Part shown: in pieces, positions 1-12,067 of the stretch
Layout: each line of letters opens with the position of its first letter
Position numbering within the stretch: position 1 is the first letter of the stretch
Assembly (NCBI RefSeq): GCF_947242115.1
Contig: NC_074715.1
Location: forward strand, 47,951,086-48,015,085
Reading direction: 5' to 3'
Length of the DNA stretch: 64,000 bases
From: Biomphalaria glabrata
Lineage: Eukaryota; Mollusca; Gastropoda; Planorbidae
Notes under the pieces: generated by a model
Seen by the model: the letters and a program-made list of their open reading frames with translations, nothing else
Told to the model about the DNA's origin: nothing
Database searches by the model: none
Position numbers and translations under genes: made by a program

Positions 1-184
1 TAGGACAAATTTTTTCCCCTCTAGTTAAGTATGCACTTCAGACCAACACTATGAGAAGATATTAGTGGCAGTTATTAATTTTTGCACCTTCTGGACCAAA
101 GGTTTGGAAAGAAAATTGTAGATCTACTGTTACAAGAATTTATTCTTGAACATCCAGAGAAACTGCGTCATGTTTCCTTTAGAC

Positions 185-980
185 CAGTGATCCCCAAAGT
201 GTTTTATATATACAATGATTGTCTAGACTCTAGAGGCTTATGTTTGGCAATTTAAAAAAAAATTCTTTTTAACAGTTCTTGGATGCTAAAGATCCAATTT
301 TTAATGGAATGAGATGACCTACAGGTAATCACCAAAATGTGATCAAACAGAAGCTCATAGTATCACCATCTCTTGCGAGAATACATTTAATGAAGCCAAA
401 ACATTGGACGGGGGCCAATCTCCACAATGTCCAAATTCACAACAATAACATTCTTCGAACGATGACGTATTGAATTCTGTTGAACGTTTGCACGCCATCA
501 GACCCTAACCCTAACCTCTAACCCTATTGCAAATAGGGCTAAAGGATACTCAATAAGGCAATAGCTCAATGGATTATCTAATCAATATGAAGATGATCGA
601 TCTAAATGAGAGACAGGTGTAATATTGCAAGAGGAATTGCTCAGAATAAGCACTAATGAAGAGATTAAAAAGTACTTAAACTTAATAAAAACAAATCAGC
701 TCTTCTTTAAAAAGATTATAGCTAAGTAAGTAAAGTTTCCATTTCAGACCTTACGATATATAGGTCAAATGTTTCTTTGGCCAACGATTAACGAGCAGGG
801 TGCCATGTGGCACAACGACCAACCGCCTTTACTTTCCCCAACTAAAGTGTTACTAAAGGCAGGTACCCATTAGAATTGGGTGGACTCAGGCGCGCCCTAA
901 GAATCCCGAAACTCATAATCCCAGTCTTCACCGGAATTCAAACCAGGGGTCTACAAGGCTTAAAAGTTTGGGAAACACTG
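185..980. mobile_element. hAT-type MITE with an inserted SINE
   Basis: The left end begins CAGTGATCCCCAAAG and the right end finishes GTTTGGGAAACACTG, imperfect terminal inverted repeats of the hAT type. The flanks CTTTAGAC (177-184) and CTTTGGAC (981-988) match at 7 of 8 bases, which fits the 8-bp duplication made by hAT elements. No transposase is visible, so it is non-autonomous. A minus-strand tRNA-derived SINE fills about 725-948, and a short telomere-like run lies at 502-525. Confidence 0.7.
725..948 (-). mobile_element. tRNA-derived SINE (family B), truncated head
   Basis: The sequence aligns by eye with the full copies at 15688-15957 and 57903-58173. It shares the core GGTACCCATTAGA and the run from 'accaaccgccttta' to 'agtcttcacc'. 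The tRNA-like head (on the minus strand, right end) is cut short. It lies inside the MITE at 185-980. Confidence 0.65.
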
Positions 981-1474
981 CTTTGGACTGAGATTGTTGT
1001 CTCTTTATTTCCAAAGTAAGTGATGTATCTGCAAACGTCACCAGTGTAAGAATTGAAATGATTTTGCTACCAGAAAATAGAAAATAATTTCTAACTAATA
1101 GCTTTGTAAAGTGTACACTAATAAATACAGTATAATAATAACAATAATAATAAGTAAACTGCCTCCAGACTTAATCAAGCATTACATAAACTGAATATCA
1201 AATTCTGAACACAATTAAGTGCAGGACACAAGGGAAGTAAAAACAGGTCGGATACCAGTTAGGGTCAAATTTAAATTTAGGTACACACTTCCTCTTAAGT
1301 CCTAACCACCCTTTTTTCTGGGAAAAGGAATAATTTGACTCAGGAGTAGTAATTTTTTAGCATAGGTTTTAGAATAGGTAAATAACAGATTGTAGTTTCT
1401 TTGATACTTAACGTAACTCCTTCGAAAACTGGTACCTTTACCCCCCTCCCCCCACTCTGTTTGTCTGTTTGTGA
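981..1474. other. no gene seen; AT-rich spacer
   Basis: The stretch has no supported coding region. It contains a short ATA/ATAATA microsatellite near 1130-1155 and otherwise unique-looking AT-rich DNA. Confidence 0.5.
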
Positions 1475-1482
1475 GTCTATAG

Positions 1483-2436
1483 CAGGCATGTCAAACTCAT
1501 TAAGGTGTATGGGCCACATAAAAGACCTGAAGGGCCGCAGCCAAAAATTAGTAGCAAAACATCCTACTGGTTTTTATGTAACTTAGAAACAATGCAATAG
1601 AATACAATAATTAATGGCATACTTGTCTCTTAGTTAGCTAAATTTGTAGTGCAAATACAATTGAGACCAACTGAAACCGGTCTTATGACATGTTGGAACT
1701 GTAATTGCTTTGCGGAGAATATTTCTTGGTGAAGTATGCACTGAAAATGAGCAAATTTAAAATTAGCATCAGTCTCTCTTATTTTTGCAAGTAGCTTTGC
1801 ATCAAAACCATTTCATTTCATGGTTGGTACGCCATCCTTAGTTAGACTAGCTGGCTTTACCAAAGATAAATTGTACTGCAATATCACCTCCTGTTATTTC
1901 TCAAAAACATCCTCGCTTGTTGTGTTGTTATGCGTAGAACAAATCTCAAGCAGCTCCTCATGTATCTCATAATTCCTGTCACAGGCCCTTATGAATATAA
2001 CCGACTGTGCTACACCCGTTACATCAGATGACTCATTGAGAGCCAATGATATTAATTCAAAATCAACTATTCTGTTTTTTAAATTGTTCAAGCAAGCTGA
2101 CTGACACGTCATTTATTCTATCTGCCTCAGTGTTCCTAGATAACGCTTTTTCTTTGAATGTTTTCACCTTTTCTGGACAAATTACTTCGGTTTTAACGAC
2201 ACACTCCTTCATAAAATCCCCTTCACTAAATGATTTGCTATGGTTTGACAAAATGTAGCTGGCTTTCACTGCAGACTCACTCTCGTTGTTCAGTTTAACA
2301 AATACTATAGCTTGTCATCTCTTATTTTCCAGCGTAATACTTTAACATCATTTTGATTTTTGAGGTGGCCAAGCGGGCCGCAAGCAATGTAGTCGCGGGC
2401 CGCATGCGGCCCCGAACGCCGTGTTTGACATGCCTG
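1483..2436 (-). mobile_element. hAT transposon relic (Charlie/GTF2IRD2-like transposase)
   Basis: The ends are CAGGCATGTCAAACTC and its inverted counterpart at 2421-2436. The flanks GTCTATAG at 1475-1482 and 2437-2444 form a perfect 8-bp target duplication. On the minus strand, about 1610-2340 encodes fragments like the transposases domesticated as GTF2IRD2/ZBED5: a segment with FSEGDFMKECVV and SRNTEADRI, then SLALNESSDVTGVAQ with EELLEI, then FAHFQCILHQE. The frame shifts between the first two segments and stops follow, so it is dead. The element is only 954 bp and keeps an internal part of the usual ~600-residue protein. The GGGCCGCA-rich subterminal sequence is typical of Charlie-type elements. 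Confidence 0.8.
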
Positions 2437-2630
2437 GTCTATAGATAATGAAAATACACTTTGAACACTGGGATATAAATACTTGTATAATGAATGAAGC
2501 GATGACACTATTGTCACGTCTGCGCCGACGAAAATCACAAAGCAATGTTTCAGAGAAGGCTTGCAGTTAGAAACCACATAACATGTGACCCAGATCTAGA
2601 TCAAATTCAAAAAGACTTTAATACAGGATC

Positions 2631-3228
2631 CGTCACTCGACTTCTGATTTCGATAAGTCAGGGCCCGCCACTCGACTTCAGATTTCGATAAGACAGGGCC
2701 CACCACTCCAGATTTCGATAAGACAGGGCCCGCCACTCCAGATTTCGATAAGACAGGGCCGCCACTCGACTTCAGATTTCAATAAGACAGGGCCCGCCAC
2801 TCGACTTCAGATTTCAATAAGACAGGGCCCGTCACTCGACTTCTGATTTCGATAAGTCAGGGCCCGCCACTCGACTTCAGATTTCGATAAGACAGGGCCC
2901 ACCACTCCAGATTTCGATAAGACAGGCCCGCCACTCCAGATTTCAATAAGACAGGGCCCGCCACTCGACTTCAGATTTCAATAAGACAGGGCCCGTCACT
3001 CGACTTCTGATTTCAATAAGACAGTGTCCGCCACTCGACTTCAGATTTCAATAAGACAGGGCCCGCCACTCGACTTCAGATTTCAATAAGACAGGGCCCG
3101 TCACTCGACTTCTTATTTCAATGAGACAGGGCCCGCCACTCGACTTCAGATTTCAATAAGACAGGGCCCGCCACTCGACTTCAGATTTCAATAAGACAGG
3201 GCCCGCCACTCGACTTCAGATTTCGATT
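2631..3228. repeat. minisatellite, 35-bp unit with a 29-bp variant
   Basis: There are about 17 tandem copies of a unit running CACTCGACTTCAGATTTC then AATAAGACAGGGCCCGC. Some copies lack the CGACTT block and are about 29 bp. The units differ by a few substitutions, mainly GATAAG against AATAAG and CGTCACT against CGCCACT. No coding role is seen. Confidence 0.9.
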
Positions 3229-3232
3229 TAAA

Positions 3233-3635
3233 AAATTGACTCACGTTTTACAGTTCAATAAAACAAGGCCACGAGGTCACAAGGTCACGATGGTCGATCT
3301 AAAAGTCAGTCCAACTTACATAGTACGTCACATACTCACACCCGCTCACAACATCACAGACTGACCAATTAAAGACTTTTATTCACATTACCCAGGTAGT
3401 TCTAAGTAGGTCCATTTGTCACACTGTTTTACTATCTTGTCGAACAGCTGACACAAACATTGCAATAGATGCCTGCGTAGTATGTAGACATAATGTCACA
3501 CTTTTGGTCGTAGTTTTGTTATAAAGACTTTTCAATTTTTTTGTTTATTATAGCATAGCCGTACACAGTTGTCTTCATTGTACACAGTTGTCTCAGTGAT
3601 TGAGCTAAGTAGTTACTAAAATAAGATCATGAGTA
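3233..3635. other. no gene seen
   Basis: Apparently unique AT-rich DNA without a convincing open frame, RNA gene or repeat. Confidence 0.4.
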
Positions 3636-3860
3636 GTCGCTGATAGATAGATAGATAGATAGAGAAGTAAAAAAAAGTATAGAGAGAAAGAAAGTTTAGT
3701 AAGGAATGCAAAGGGAGAGAATGAGAGAGAGAGAAAGAAAGGCTCCAATGAAATTAATCTTTGATTAGCAACGCAAATCAAGACAAAGAGGCGCAGAAAG
3801 AGTAAGAGAGAAAAGAGGAGGGATAGAAATGTGTGTGTGTGTGTGCGTGTGAGAGAGACT
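3636..3860. repeat. GATA and GA-rich low-complexity tract with a TG run
   Basis: A GATA run at about 3645-3664 is followed by purine-rich AGAGAG/AAAGAAAG sequence and a short TG/CGTG run at 3831-3850. It is simple sequence only. Confidence 0.85.
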
Positions 3861-5900
3861 GAGATTGGGAGACAGACGTTAACGAAAGCACCACGAAAAA
3901 AACAACAAAAAAACTATTGCCTAGATCAGGCCTGGCCTAGATCTATTAGGGGAAATAGCATGCAGTTGTCATTCACATCACAGCAGTATCTTATTTATTC
4001 CTTTTTTGTACTCTGTTCATGGCAGCATGATTTATACATTAATTTTGTAACAACCATCCCTACATAACGCTTGTCGGTCCATTGCGGCATTAGGACAAAT
4101 CTAATCACATCCCAGCTCATGACGTCTTGCTATTTATGGAAATTAGGTCATCTCACTTCTCACTGCCACTTCATTGTAAAAAAAAAACCCACTTTGGCAA
4201 CAAAGCCTCGCTTTCAAAACATGCTTTCCTAATGATGAGAAACAAACATTTCCTTGTATATAAACCAGCTCATTCCATTTGTTTACATTTAATGATACAT
4301 TCAGTCAGGGACCACAATAACAACCATTTGATGAGCGTATATATCCTGTGGATCTCGGGTCAGAGAGTGCGGTGAAATTCTGTTGAAAAACTTTTAAAAA
4401 CCCTTATTACTAGGAAACTGAGTATCGGGAATAGGCACATGTTATTTATTAATTTCTAAGTGTAAGAATATTGACGAGTAACTTTATACTAACGCAAACT
4501 GAATAATGGAAGTCTTTAAAAAAACAAACAGATATTTGAATAAGTAAAGTGACTTTGATCGATGGTACATATCTTGTATAGTCTTGTGGGTTTATGACTA
4601 AATATTAGTAACTGTATATAGATGAAAACAACACCATCCCCACTCAGGAGGCTACTACTCTGAAGGAGCGACTGCTCGCCCCTGATTTCGTCAGCGCTAT
4701 AATTAACCTTTTCGATTAGGTTTTTAAATCACTCCAATATGAGGTCATGCACAAGGAGCACCATTAAAACACAGCCAGAGTGATGTGTGCTGTCAGGGGC
4801 GTGTTGAGTGTCATTGTGCTTACCACTCTGTTCGTACAGCTATCTCTAGGTCTACATTAAGACAAGATTTAATTTTAAAGAACGTGGGCGTACACTCCAG
4901 TTGATCGATACTTTTTTCTTCGCTTTTTAAAACATGCATTAAAAAATCTGAAGACTTTCGCCAACACTTAAGTCGGATCCTAGAACACCAGGAGCATCAG
5001 TCCGTCATCAGGAATGTCAGCAGGGGCGTCTGGCTATATGGGCATTCAGGCAATGGCCCGATGGGCCAGTAGGGCCACCTGTAAGGCCTCGCGAATGGCA
5101 CTCTAGAACATATTAAATTGTTTAAAGTTTTATATTCTCCCCTGAGAGTCGTGTTTCAAATAAATCTCTTTTGCAGACTGTAGAGTTTATTGCTAATTTA
5201 ATGTAACAGATTTTCCGAAATAATGTCATAGCCTACACATCCGAAAACAGACAGCAAGGAAAATTTACCCCCCCCCCCCCCAACAGGTCCACAAAAAGGG
5301 ATCTGACCATAGTGCACTGAGCATGCTATAAGCATGAAAAAGGTGCGCTATATATGAAAGAAATTTAATTAAAAATTCAACATATGTAAGAAATTAAATA
5401 CAAGATATAATACTTCCTTTTAAATATAAATGAAGTGTACTAATATAATACTCCCTTTTAAATATAAATGAAGTGTACTAATATAATACTTCCTTTTAAA
5501 AAATTAATTAAGTGTACTATTGGTTTACCTACAACCTTGAGACAAAAATTGGGTTTAAGGGAGATAATTTAACTCTGATGTGGTTAAAGTTAATTATAAA
5601 ACGCATACACATCAATAAGTGCAAGTTACATATATGAACGACTGAAATTCAAATCATATTTTTTTGAAAAATTGGATATGTAACTGAATTGCCATATAGA
5701 ATTCGCATTTAAAATTAATTATCTCCCCTATTCCCATTTCGCCCCCCCCCCCTTTTTATGGTACGCGTCATCAACTCCTATGAAAGTTTTATGTACAAAT
5801 ACAAATATCAGTGATCATTCTGAAGTAACAACTTGTCCAACATGCAATCCTGTCTAAATCGAGAAAAAGCGTTTTGGTTAAACAAAAACAAATCTAGAAC
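3861..5900. other. intergenic; SINE tail fragment and short repeats
   Basis: No gene is supported. A poly-C run lies at about 5270-5281. The stretch 5305-5355 resembles the tail of the SINE at 47239-47478 (GCATGCTATAAGCATGAAA, then GCGCTATAT). Three direct copies of a ~40-bp AT-rich unit (CTTTTAAATATAAATGAAG) lie at about 5405-5520. Confidence 0.45.
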
Positions 5901-6870
5901 ATTGTAGTGAAGAGAGACACAAATGGTAGATAGGCCATTGGACTGTTAGTGAAGAGATACACAAATGGTAGATAGGCCATTGGACTGTTAGTGAAGAGAT
6001 ACACAAATGGTAGATAGGCCATTGGACTGTTAGTGAAGAGATACACAAATGGTAGATAGGCCATTGGACTGTTAGTGAAGAGAGAGACAAATGGTAGATA
6101 GGCCATTGGACTGTTAGTGAAGAGAGAGACAAATGGTAGATAGGCCATTGGACTGTTAGTGAAGAGATACACAAATGGTAGATAGGCCATTGGACTGTTA
6201 GTGAACAGAGACACAAATGGTAGATAGGCCATTGGACTGTTAGTGAAGAGAGAGACAAATGGTAGATAGGCCATTGGACTGTTAGTGAACAGAGACACAA
6301 ATGGTAGATAGGCCATTGGACTGTTAGTGAAGAGAGAGACAAATGGTAGATAGGCCATTGGACTGTTAGTGAACAGAGACACAAATGGTAGATAGGCCAT
6401 TGGACTGTTAGTGAACAGAGACACAAATGGTAGATAGGCCATTGGACTGTTAGTGAAGAGAGAGACAAATGGTAGATAGGCCATTGGACTGTTAGTGAAC
6501 AGAGACACAAATGGTAGATAGGCCATTGGACTGTTAGTGAAGAGAGAGACAAATGGTAGATAGGCCATTGGACTGTTAGTGAACAGAGACACAAATGGTA
6601 GATAGGCCATTGGACTGTTAGTGAAGAGAGAGACAAATGGTAGATAGGCCATTGGACTGTTAGTGAACAGAGACACAAATGATAGATAGGCCATTGGACT
6701 GTTAGTGAAGAGAGAGACAAATGGTAGATAGGCCATTGGACTGTTAGTGAACAGAGACACAAATGGTAGATAGGCCATTGGACTGTTAGTGAAGAGATAC
6801 ACAAATGGTAGATAGGCCATTGGACTGTTAGTGAACAGAGACACAAATGGTAGATAGGCCATTGGACTGT
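5901..6870. repeat. minisatellite, 42-bp unit, ~23 copies
   Basis: The unit contains GGTAGATAGGCCATTGGACT, then GTTAGTGAACAGAGACACAA or GTTAGTGAAGAGAGAGACAA. The 42-bp length is a multiple of three, so two minus-strand frames stay open for over 320 codons. The translations are pure 14-residue repeats and are not credible genes. From about 6180 the two unit types mostly alternate, giving an 84-bp higher-order period. Units are nearly identical, which implies recent homogenisation. Confidence 0.95.
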
Positions 6871-7515
6871 GTTCCAGCCTACAACACTGCATCCCTCCAG
6901 CGACTCCAGGTTAGCCTAAAACAGCTCAGTGCATCTGAACACTCCCCAGTCCTCTAGAATAAACAGTTATCACCGCTGCGCTGCACTGACTAATTGCAGA
7001 ATGTACACTGCTGGAGGACTCTATTGTTTTAGCTGTCCTAACTGGCACACTTCAATTGTTCAATATTGTTTTGGAATTTATTTTGTTGACCAGATAAATA
7101 AACAGAACTAATGCCACTATTACAGTGGTTCCCACACTTTTTTATCATATGGACCCTTCCACGTGATAAAAACAATATAAAAGTTACAATTAAAATAAAA
7201 CATTTTGTTGAAGAGGTTTTTATTTAAATTACTTCTCTCAGATATAAACGGACACCATGACTTTCTTCAGGGACTACACAATCAATTTTGATTTTCCTCG
7301 GACCACCTGAAAGATACCGGGGACCCCTGAGCTATGAAGTGTGAGTGTGCGTTTCTATGGTGATGGTGGGAAAAGGTTAGACACGCAGTGTGAATGATGC
7401 AAGAGAAGTAGCACTGTCGTCAGCTGTCTTAGTAGGACATACGACTAATTATTTGAAGCCTGAAAATTATTGTAGTGAGTTAGATTTTGTTCAGAATCCA
7501 TCCATCCCAGTGGCG

Positions 7516-9269
7516 CTACAGCCCATGGAGGGCTCTGGCCTGCTTTAACACATCCTTCCATTCAGATCTCTCCTGGGCCTTTCGTCTCCACGCCCTAACC
7601 CCAAGCTGCTTCAGATCTGCTTCCACGTCATCTATCCATCGCATTCGGGGTCTGCCTTTGAGTCGCCTGCTTTTGGTTTTTGCCTGTATACGATTTTCGC
7701 CCCTCTGTTGTCTGACATTCTTTCAAGGTGACCTGCCCAACGTAGTCTGTTCTTTTTTATTTCGTTCACTATTGGTGGGTCTTCATATAATTGATATAAC
7801 TCATGGTTAGTGCGTGTCCTCCACCCTGTTTCATCCTGTATGGCACCATAGATTTTCCTAAGGATTTTTCTTTCCCAAGTGTTAAGTAAATTTTCAGATG
7901 TCTTTGTCAGTGTCCAGGTCTCACTTCCATACATTGCTGCTGGTCTTATTATAGTTTTGTATATTATTTTCTTGGTTTTACTTGAAATCATTTTGCTCTT
8001 AAGTAGATGGTGGGTGCTATAAAATGCCCTGTTGCCTGCTGCTATTCTTTCCTTTATTTCTGTTAGTAGGTCATTTTTTAAATTAATAGTACTTCCTAGA
8101 TATTTGAAAGTTTGGACGTTTTCAAATTCGTGGTCTTTGATTTTGATATTTTGTCCCTCTGTTTGATTGTCTCTTGTCATTGTGATGTACTTGGTTTTAC
8201 TGTCATTGACCTCAAGTCCTGCTGGTCGAGATGCTTCTTCTAGTTGTATGAAGGCTCTAGCGATGTCAGAGGTTTCTTTACCCAATAAGGCAATGTCATC
8301 GGCATAAGCAAGGTATTGTAGAGGTTGGCTGTATATCGTCCCTGTTGGTTGTGGACCCATGTTTTCTCTCCTGAAGTAGTTAGTGATAGTTCCCCTTGTG
8401 TTTATGTGTATATTTCTTATAACTCTCTCCAGTGTTAAGTTGAAAAGCATGCAGGAAAGTGCGTCTCCTTGTCTTAATCCTCGTTTAATCCTAAATTCCC
8501 GTAAGTGTTCTCCTTGTATTATGACTTTGCTTTTTGAGTTGTTTAATGTCATATGTATAAGTCTTGTCAGCTTATTGGGTATTCCAAAATCCTGTAGTGT
8601 GTCATATAGGTATTTCCTTCTGATACTGTCATAAGCCATTTTATAGTCTATAAAGAGTTGGTGGATTGGTATGTTGTATTCATGGCATTTTTCTAGTATA
8701 CATCTTAGTGTGAAGATGTGGTCGGTTGTGGATTTGTTGGGTCTGAAACCACATTGGTAGTCACCTAAGATTTCTTCTGAATATTTTCCAAGTCTCTTAG
8801 TTATAAGCCTAGACAGTATCTTATAAGTCACATTTAGTAGAGAGATTCCTCTGTAATTACAGCACTTTAACTTGGATCCTTTTTTGTGTATTGGGGTTAT
8901 AAGAGCAGTTTCCCATTCTGTTGGTATTACTTCTTCCCAAATTCTCGATATTAGTCTGTGTATTTGGGAATGTAAGTCTTTCCCTCCATATTTAATTAGT
9001 TCTGCTGTGATTTGGTCCTCTCCTGGTGCTTTGTGATTCTTCATGGTCCTAATTATTTCTGATGTTTCAATGAGTGTTGGAGGGTTCACTAAGGGATCTG
9101 GTCCCCCATGCGGCAGTTCATATTCTCCATTGTCTCCATCTTCAGTGGTATTTAGGATCTCCTCAAAGTATTCAGCCCATCTCTCAATGACCCTGCTGTT
9201 TTCTGTAATAAGCTGACCATCTTTGTTCTCACACATGTGTGATCTAGCTTGAAATCCGTTCTTTTCATC
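7516..9269 (-). pseudogene. LINE reverse transcriptase domain
   Basis: The reading frame shows the reverse transcriptase blocks in order. These are YRGISLLNVTYKILSRL, the motif-A aspartate in FIDYKMAYDSI, GLRQGDALSCMLFNL, and the catalytic LAYADDIALL. The C-terminal region carries MYGSETWTL and RLRWAGHLERM, which are usual in this group. It is in the same frame as the upstream endonuclease and is separated from it by one in-frame stop at 9270-9272. A frameshift near 7670 moves the last ~50 codons into another frame, which then ends at a stop at 7516-7518. With only two breaks the copy is young but not active as it stands. Confidence 0.88.
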
Positions 9270-10510
9270 TTAAATTTTCATATACATTCCTCTCATGTCT
9301 CCCTCCTTTGCTAGTTCCTCAATTTTAGTGATCTTGGACTTTTCCCATTCCCGTTTTTTCTTTCTTACAACTTTTGTGGCCCTTCTTCTTGCTTCATTGT
9401 ATTGCTGTCTAGTGTTCCTGGTTTCTCTCTGTAGCATTATCATTCGGGCATTGTTCTTCTCTTCTATAGTTTGTCTGCATTCATCATCATACCACCCTAT
9501 TTTCTCGTTCTTTTGTTTAAATCCAACTACCTCTTCTGCTGTTCTTTTGATAGCATGCTTTATTATTTCCCAATGCTCATTTATGTTATTTTCGCAGTCC
9601 TTTTCTAATGTTGTCAGTTGTGTTTGGAGTGCCATTCTATAAGTTTCTGCAACAAGTGGATCCTTTGTGAGTTTTTGACTATCATATTGCTGTGCTCTCT
9701 TTCTTTGGTAATTGTGTATGGTACTTATTCTTTGTCTAAATTTAGCTTTTACTAGTAGGTGGTCTGAGTCAGCATTAGCTCCTCTGAAACTTCTTACATC
9801 TAGTATGTCTGATCCATGTCTCTTATCTATGAGTATATGATCTATTTGATTCTGGGTGTTGCCATCAGGTGAGATCCAGGTTACCTTGTGAATATTCTTA
9901 TGTTGGAATTTTGTGCTGCTGATAGACATTCCTTTTCCTGATGCAAAATCCACTAATCTTATGCCATTATTGTTGGTCTCTTCATGTAAACTTTCTTTGC
10001 CAATTATTGGTCTGAATGCTGGTTCCTTTCCAATTTTTGCATTGAAATCTCCTAGGACTATTTTGATGTCATGCTTTGGCGCTTCATCATAAATTCTTTC
10101 CAGTCCATCATAGAAGGCTTCTTTTGTGTTATCATCTGCATCTTCAGTAGGGGCATGAACATTGATAAATGATATGTTGAAGAATTTTCCTTTCAAACGT
10201 AGTGAGCAGAGTCTATCACTTACAGGTTTAAATCCAATGACATTACCTACCATTTCCTTTTTAACAGCAAAACCTGTACCTAAGTTGTTAGTGCTTCCAC
10301 CACTATAAAATATAGTATACTCCTTGGTTCTGAGAATGTCCGAGTCTTTCCACCTGATTTCCTGTAGGGCTGCAAGGGGTATCCTATATTTCTTTAACAT
10401 TTCAGTAAGTTGGGCTAGCGCACCTGCTCTATAAAGGCTTAGCAGGTTCCATGTCGCAAAACAAAAATCATGTCCTTTTCCAGGCCTAGGTCGTTTTCCG
10501 TTGAGATCTG
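9270..10510 (-). pseudogene. LINE AP-like endonuclease domain
   Basis: The domain matches exonuclease-endonuclease-phosphatase proteins of LINEs, often annotated as craniofacial development protein 2-like. Visible motifs are FATWNLLSLYRAGAL at the N-terminus (about 10420-10470), ALQEIRW, FINVHAPTED, the catalytic VLGDFNAKIG, QIDHILID and SDHLLVKAKF. The longest methionine-initiated frame starts at 10400, but the homologous frame clearly extends upstream to about 10510. It would nick host DNA to prime reverse transcription. Confidence 0.85.
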
Positions 10511-10777
10511 TCCGGGTTTTCTTGTGTGTATTAGCTTTGTTCAGAATACCATTTCATATAATTACTAAAGCTACTACATTGATTTCATTCTATCTGAAGT
10601 TGAATTGGTTTATATTGTAATAAAAGTTTTTTTTTTTTAGTTTTGTTAAAAATGTAAGTTATGTAAGTTTTTTAAAGTTAAGATATAACACACCTACTAC
10701 GGTTTAGTAGTTTACCAGCAGTTTGGTGCTACAAGTCAACGCCCGTCCACAACACCCTGGGGACCACTGGCCTATTA

Positions 10778-12059
10778 CCTAATCATAACTTAGAAACAGT
10801 GCTGTCCGAAATATAAATCCCTTCTCCTCAATGCTGCCTTAATGCTTATATTGTATTGTTTGCTTCTAAATAACGAAGACTAGAAATAAGCCTCTAGCCA
10901 TTTAAAAGAAAAAAATAAATATATAAATATGTTCATTATTATAAGTTAAAAAAAAAACAAAAACAGATTCTGTCACAATAGGTTACAGAAGGTCATGGGC
11001 TAATGATGTAACTTATCAGCTTTTACATAAAAGTTCAAATTTTTATGTTGAAGCGTTCAGATGACTAGACCAATATACGAGATGAACTGCGCAGTGGTTT
11101 CCAAATCAGGGAGCTCTCCATATAGTTTTTTTTTTCTATAGGGGTGCTTTGGGGCCAGTGTCTTGTTCGGGCCTCTTGAGAAAGAATATAGTTTTAAAAG
11201 ATACGGTCAGCATTCTCTGGTGACATTCTACATGGGCAGATGTCACTAGTTCCAATCTTTAGCTTCCGGAACATTTGTTGTTTCATTCTGTTTTTTTCCG
11301 TCTTATAGGCCACGGGTCTTGCATGTGTAGTCTTGATTCGTACAATTTTTAGTTTAAACTTTTTTATTCCACCCCAATCACTTTGTTCCTCGATTTCTCA
11401 CAATATAGGTCAGTGCTCTTGTTTGACACTTTCAAAGGGGTCCCAGAACCAATTCTTTTAAGATTCAACCATGAGACCAAAATTCTCTATCCCCAAATTA
11501 CAAGCAAAGAAAAAGTTTGGCCTAATGGGGTACTTCCGGATCTCTTCTCAGTCACGTGAGTGTGGTGTTTACATTAATGACCTTATTGATTTCATTGTAA
11601 TTAAAACATGAAAATAGTCTAGATCTAGACATCTTTAAGTAATAAAAAAGTATGTTACAATAATTCACTAATTTTTATGATTATTTAGTAGGTCTACTAG
11701 ATCTAGGCTAGCACTAAATCTAGATCTACATCTTATCATAGGAAGATATTGCCATGTATAAGACCACAGTCACGTGACTTTTTATAAAGTAGGTCAGAGA
11801 TTCGGAACTACCTCATTAAAATCTAGTTTTAAATGCTCCCCACACCTAATTATCCGATACTCGTAATTCACTGCGTTGAAATAGCTGATCGCTATAGACT
11901 TATGTTATTTTGGCCGAAACCTTTTTTTTTTTTTTTTGCATCCTCCAGTGGCCCCGCCTTCCTCTACCTATTCTTTTCCCCTCCTCCGTATTTTTTTTTC
12001 GTTCACCGCAAGAGGGCGCATAGTGATAAGAGAACGAATCAGCTAAAGCTAGAGCTATG
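10778..12059. other. intergenic, no gene seen
   Basis: AT-rich DNA with several TAGATCTAG-type stretches. A MITE-like end (CAGTGGTTTCCAAATC) occurs near 11094, but no partner end was found. A poly-T run sits at about 11922-11938. Confidence 0.4.
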
Positions 12060-12067
12060 AATTAAAG

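Larger units (their letters stand above)
7498..10535 (-). mobile_element. RTE-like non-LTR retrotransposon (LINE), nearly whole
   Basis: The element is flanked by a 12-bp direct repeat TTTGTTCAGAAT (7486-7497 and 10536-10547), the mark of target-primed reverse transcription. Read on the minus strand it encodes an APE-type endonuclease and then a reverse transcriptase, and it ends in a short GGATGGATGG tail. Tails of short repeats are typical of the RTE group. About 3.04 kb is close to the length of ORF2 alone, so the 5' end is probably slightly truncated or carries no ORF1. Confidence 0.85.
7123..10769. mobile_element. hAT-type MITE split by a LINE insertion
   Basis: The left end CAGTGGTTCCCACAC and the right end CCCTGGGGACCACTG are imperfect inverted repeats. 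The flanks CACTATTA (7115-7122) and GCCTATTA (10770-10777) agree at 6 of 8 bases. Removing the LINE and one copy of its 12-bp duplication leaves a MITE of about 600 bp (7123-7497 plus 10548-10769) with no transposase. It is older than the LINE it contains. Confidence 0.65.

Noticed and set aside
2631-3228. CRISPR-like array
   Set aside because: Repeats are directly adjacent with no unique spacers and the genome is eukaryotic, so it is a minisatellite. The same holds for the other arrays.
5878-6892. Two long minus frames of 322 and 332 codons
   Set aside because: They are pure translations of a 42-bp tandem repeat, in two frames at once, with no domain or non-repeat body.
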